NCBI GenBank assembly: GCA_027031505.1
Contig: JALVQH010000331.1
Span: 1 to 7,130, forward strand
DNA from: Campylobacteraceae bacterium
GTDB lineage: Bacteria > Campylobacterota > Campylobacteria > Campylobacterales > Sulfurovaceae
Length of the DNA stretch: 7,130 bases
Direction: 5' to 3'
The position numbers and the translations under genes were made by a program. How positions within the stretch are numbered: the stretch's first letter is position 1; each line of letters begins with the position of its first letter. Positions 6,089 to 7,130 of the stretch are shown piece after piece. The notes under the pieces were generated by a model. The model ran no database searches, had not been told where the DNA came from, and saw only the letters and a program-made list of their open reading frames with translations.

Positions 6089-6904
6089 ATGACAAACATA
6101 TTTCAATTTGGCGAAGGGGTTCCCGGCTATGACTATCGGGTGATCAATGAACGGGATGCCCGGGCCAGTGCGGGGATCATGTTCCTCTTCGGGATTATCA
6201 GTTTCTTCTCGTTCATCATGACGCACAATCTCTTCTGGGCAGAAGTCTTTACGCTGACGTTCATCCTCGAGTTTGCGATCCGGGTATTTGTCAATCCCCT
6301 CTACGCTCCCTACATGGTGCTTGGTTCCCTTTTTGTGAGCAATCAACACCCCGACTGGGTCGAAGCCGCGCCCAAGAAATTTGCCTGGATTCTCGGGATT
6401 GGGCTTGGATTGGTGATGGCGTATTTCATCGTCTTCGGGATCCTCTCTCCTATCCGGATGCTGACGTGTGTGGCGTGCCTGATCCTCCTTTTCACCGAGT
6501 CGGTCTTTGGGATTTGTCTGGGATGCTTGATTTACAAACGTTTCAACGTCGATCTGCAGAACTGCCCCGGCGGTACCCGCGAAACCCCTCCGGCCAAACG
6601 GGGGAGCATGTTGCAGAAGATGACCGTGCTGGCGCTCTTCGCCGTCCTCTCTGTCGGGATGTATCAGACACTCAAAGTCTACAAATACCACAATTTCCAG
6701 CCCCAGCTCTCCCAGGCGGACAAAGAAGACCTGGAGATGATGATTGAGGGGGTGGCTGATGAAGCGTCCGCCAAGCCGAAACCGGCCGTTGCGACTAAAA
6801 CAAAATTGAGTGGTGCAGAAGGGGAGAAGGATTGTACTCCACCACAATGGGCGATCGAGATGGGGCATGAAACGTTGTGGAAAGAGCATAATGGGTGCAA
6901 GTGA
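6089..6904 (+). CDS. DUF4395-family multi-pass membrane protein with two CxxC motifs
   Basis: Membrane protein of 271 aa and unknown function. I recognise the DUF4395 pattern: an N-terminal 'D.RVINERDARA.AGI.F', 'NPLYAPYMVLG' (69-79), 'APKKFAWILGIGLGL' (94-108) and the ending 'GICLGCLIYK' (141-150). Hydrophobic segments lie at about 28-45, 50-68, 98-118, 124-147 and 176-192. The fourth carries CVAC (127-130) at one end and CLGC (143-146) at the other. A further Cys is at 159. After the last membrane span comes a low-complexity Ala/Lys/Pro linker and a tail with C249, H260, H267 and C270 (DCTPPQWAIEMGHETLWKEHNGC) that looks like a small folded or metal/thiol element. ATG 6089 is preferred over an in-frame TTG at 6062 because it begins the family N-terminus and has AAAGGA 6 bases upstream. 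It lies 67 bases after purF, possibly in its own unit. A thiol-redox role is inference only. Confidence 0.8.
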   Translation: MTNIFQFGEGVPGYDYRVINERDARASAGIMFLFGIISFFSFIMTHNLFWAEVFTLTFILEFAIRVFVNPLYAPYMVLGSLFVSNQHPDWVEAAPKKFAWILGIGLGLVMAYFIVFGILSPIRMLTCVACLILLFTESVFGICLGCLIYKRFNVDLQNCPGGTRETPPAKRGSMLQKMTVLALFAVLSVGMYQTLKVYKYHNFQPQLSQADKEDLEMMIEGVADEASAKPKPAVATKTKLSGAEGEKDCTPPQWAIEMGHETLWKEHNGCK

Positions 6905-6909
6905 CATCA

Positions 6910-6944
6910 GGGGCCAGGACTGAAGTCCCTGCTCCGTCTATTTT
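6910..6944 (+). terminator. Probable terminator after the DUF4395 gene
   Basis: GGGGC (6910-6914) pairs with GCTCC (6931-6935), including one G-U pair. After a 2x2 internal loop, GGAC (6917-6920) pairs with GTCC (6925-6928) across the loop TGAA. The T-rich stretch GTCTATTTT follows. The stem is imperfect and the T-tract moderate, but it starts 6 bases after the stop codon, as expected for the end of this unit. Confidence 0.5.
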
Positions 6945-6946
6945 CC

Positions 6947-6974
6947 AATTCCTCATTCCTAACTCCTAATCCCT
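6947..6974 (+). repeat. Heptanucleotide tandem repeat, NAYTCCT type
   Basis: Four 7-bp units run head to tail: AATTCCT, CATTCCT, AACTCCT and AATCCCT, followed by AATTTTC as a decayed fifth. The unit matches the array upstream of purF when read in the same phase (CACTCCT, CATTCCT), so both belong to one repeat family. As at purF, the array lies just downstream of a terminator-like hairpin. Confidence 0.75.
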
Positions 6975-7017
6975 AATTTTCTGTTACTTTCCTACAACTT
7001 TTTACACAAAAGACAAA

Positions 7018-7029
7018 TTTAAGCTTAAA
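7018..7029 (+). promoter_or_regulatory. Perfect palindrome TTTAAGCTTAAA, candidate operator
   Basis: A perfect 12-bp palindrome in an AT-rich stretch upstream of the gene at 7094. A third partial copy of the half-site (ATTAAG, 7030-7035) follows directly, so CTTAA/TTAAG half-sites recur three times. Its location 27-38 bases upstream of the -10 box at 7056 suits a regulator-binding site or a curved upstream promoter element. No regulator can be named. Confidence 0.35.
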
Positions 7030-7033
7030 ATTA

Positions 7034-7047
7034 AGAGAGAGAGAGAG
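7034..7047 (+). repeat. Dinucleotide repeat (AG)7 within a promoter
   Basis: Seven uninterrupted AG units occupy the place where the -35 box would be, ending 8 bases before the -10 box at 7056-7061. Tracts of this kind gain and lose units by slippage and can change promoter spacing, so the downstream gene may vary in expression between cells. Confidence 0.85.
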
Positions 7048-7052
7048 CTATT

Positions 7053-7061
7053 TGCTACAAT
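7053..7061 (+). promoter_or_regulatory. Extended -10 promoter for the gene at 7094
   Basis: TGCTACAAT is an extended -10 element (TGn followed by TACAAT, five of six matches to consensus). It lies 32 bases before the ATG at 7094, giving a short leader containing the GAGGAGG ribosome-binding site. No consensus -35 is present because the AG tract occupies that position, and the extended TG can compensate for its absence. Confidence 0.6.
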
Positions 7062-7093
7062 ACAAAGATAAATCATTTTTGAGGAGGAAGACG

Positions 7094-7130
7094 ATGCGAG
7101 TTTGGTTTCGTGGGTTGATGGTAGTGGTGT
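7094..7130 (+). CDS. Start of a further gene, N-terminal fragment, function unknown
   Basis: ATG 7094 opens a frame that runs off the window after 12 codons (MRVWFRGLMVVV). A strong GAGGAGGAAG at 7081-7090 precedes it at good spacing, and an extended -10 promoter lies upstream, so the start is convincing. The beginning, with basic residues followed by a hydrophobic run, resembles a signal peptide or membrane anchor, suggesting an exported protein. Nothing more can be said from 12 residues. Confidence 0.65.
   Translation, partial: MRVWFRGLMVVV

Overview
The window reads as a chromosomal housekeeping segment of a Campylobacterota (epsilonproteobacterial) organism. The TrxA, DapB and PurF sequences look like that phylum, as do the genes packed on one strand and a DUF4395-type membrane protein beginning FQFGE...YDYRVINERDARA. 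The protein-coding DNA looks GC-richer than in Campylobacter or Helicobacter, which suggests a free-living sulfur- or hydrogen-oxidising lineage such as the Nitratifractor/Sulfurovum/Hydrogenimonas groups. That placement is inference from memory, not a search. All recognised genes are on the + strand.

Layout: (a) 1-178 is the C-terminal end of a periplasmic solute-binding protein. Four bases later comes a large two-membrane-span GGDEF-EAL protein (183-2222), so this is probably a ligand-binding/cyclic-di-GMP signalling pair. (b) A near-consensus sigma70 promoter (2228-2256), with a second -10 element just after it, precedes trxA (thioredoxin), trxB (thioredoxin reductase) and dapB (4-hydroxy-tetrahydrodipicolinate reductase). 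trxB and dapB share one base (TAATG). A perfect 7-bp stem with a T-tract at 4550-4574 terminates this unit. (c) purF (4666-6021) follows, with a short upstream ORF that also overlaps its start codon by one base. (d) A DUF4395-family membrane protein (6089-6904) has its ribosome-binding site buried in a 13-bp hairpin. (e) After a probable terminator there is an AT-rich regulatory region with a palindrome, an (AG)7 tract and an extended -10 promoter. It leads into the first 12 codons of a further gene at 7094.

Functionally, trxA/trxB give the NADPH-dependent thioredoxin redox couple, dapB belongs to lysine/diaminopimelate synthesis, and purF commits PRPP to purine synthesis. The DUF4395 protein has two CxxC motifs at the two ends of one predicted membrane helix and lies about 4 kb from trxA/trxB, so a thiol-redox role is possible but unproven.

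The most unusual non-coding content is three arrays of 7-bp tandem repeats in the gaps. One is built of AGTAGCA units. Two belong to a shared NAYTCCT-type family. With the hairpin-masked ribosome-binding site and the dinucleotide tract inside a promoter, these are the best candidates for a second look. I see no CRISPR array, insertion sequence, tRNA, rRNA or phage gene, and no clear new multi-gene system. The longest gene-free stretches are about 175-190 bases.
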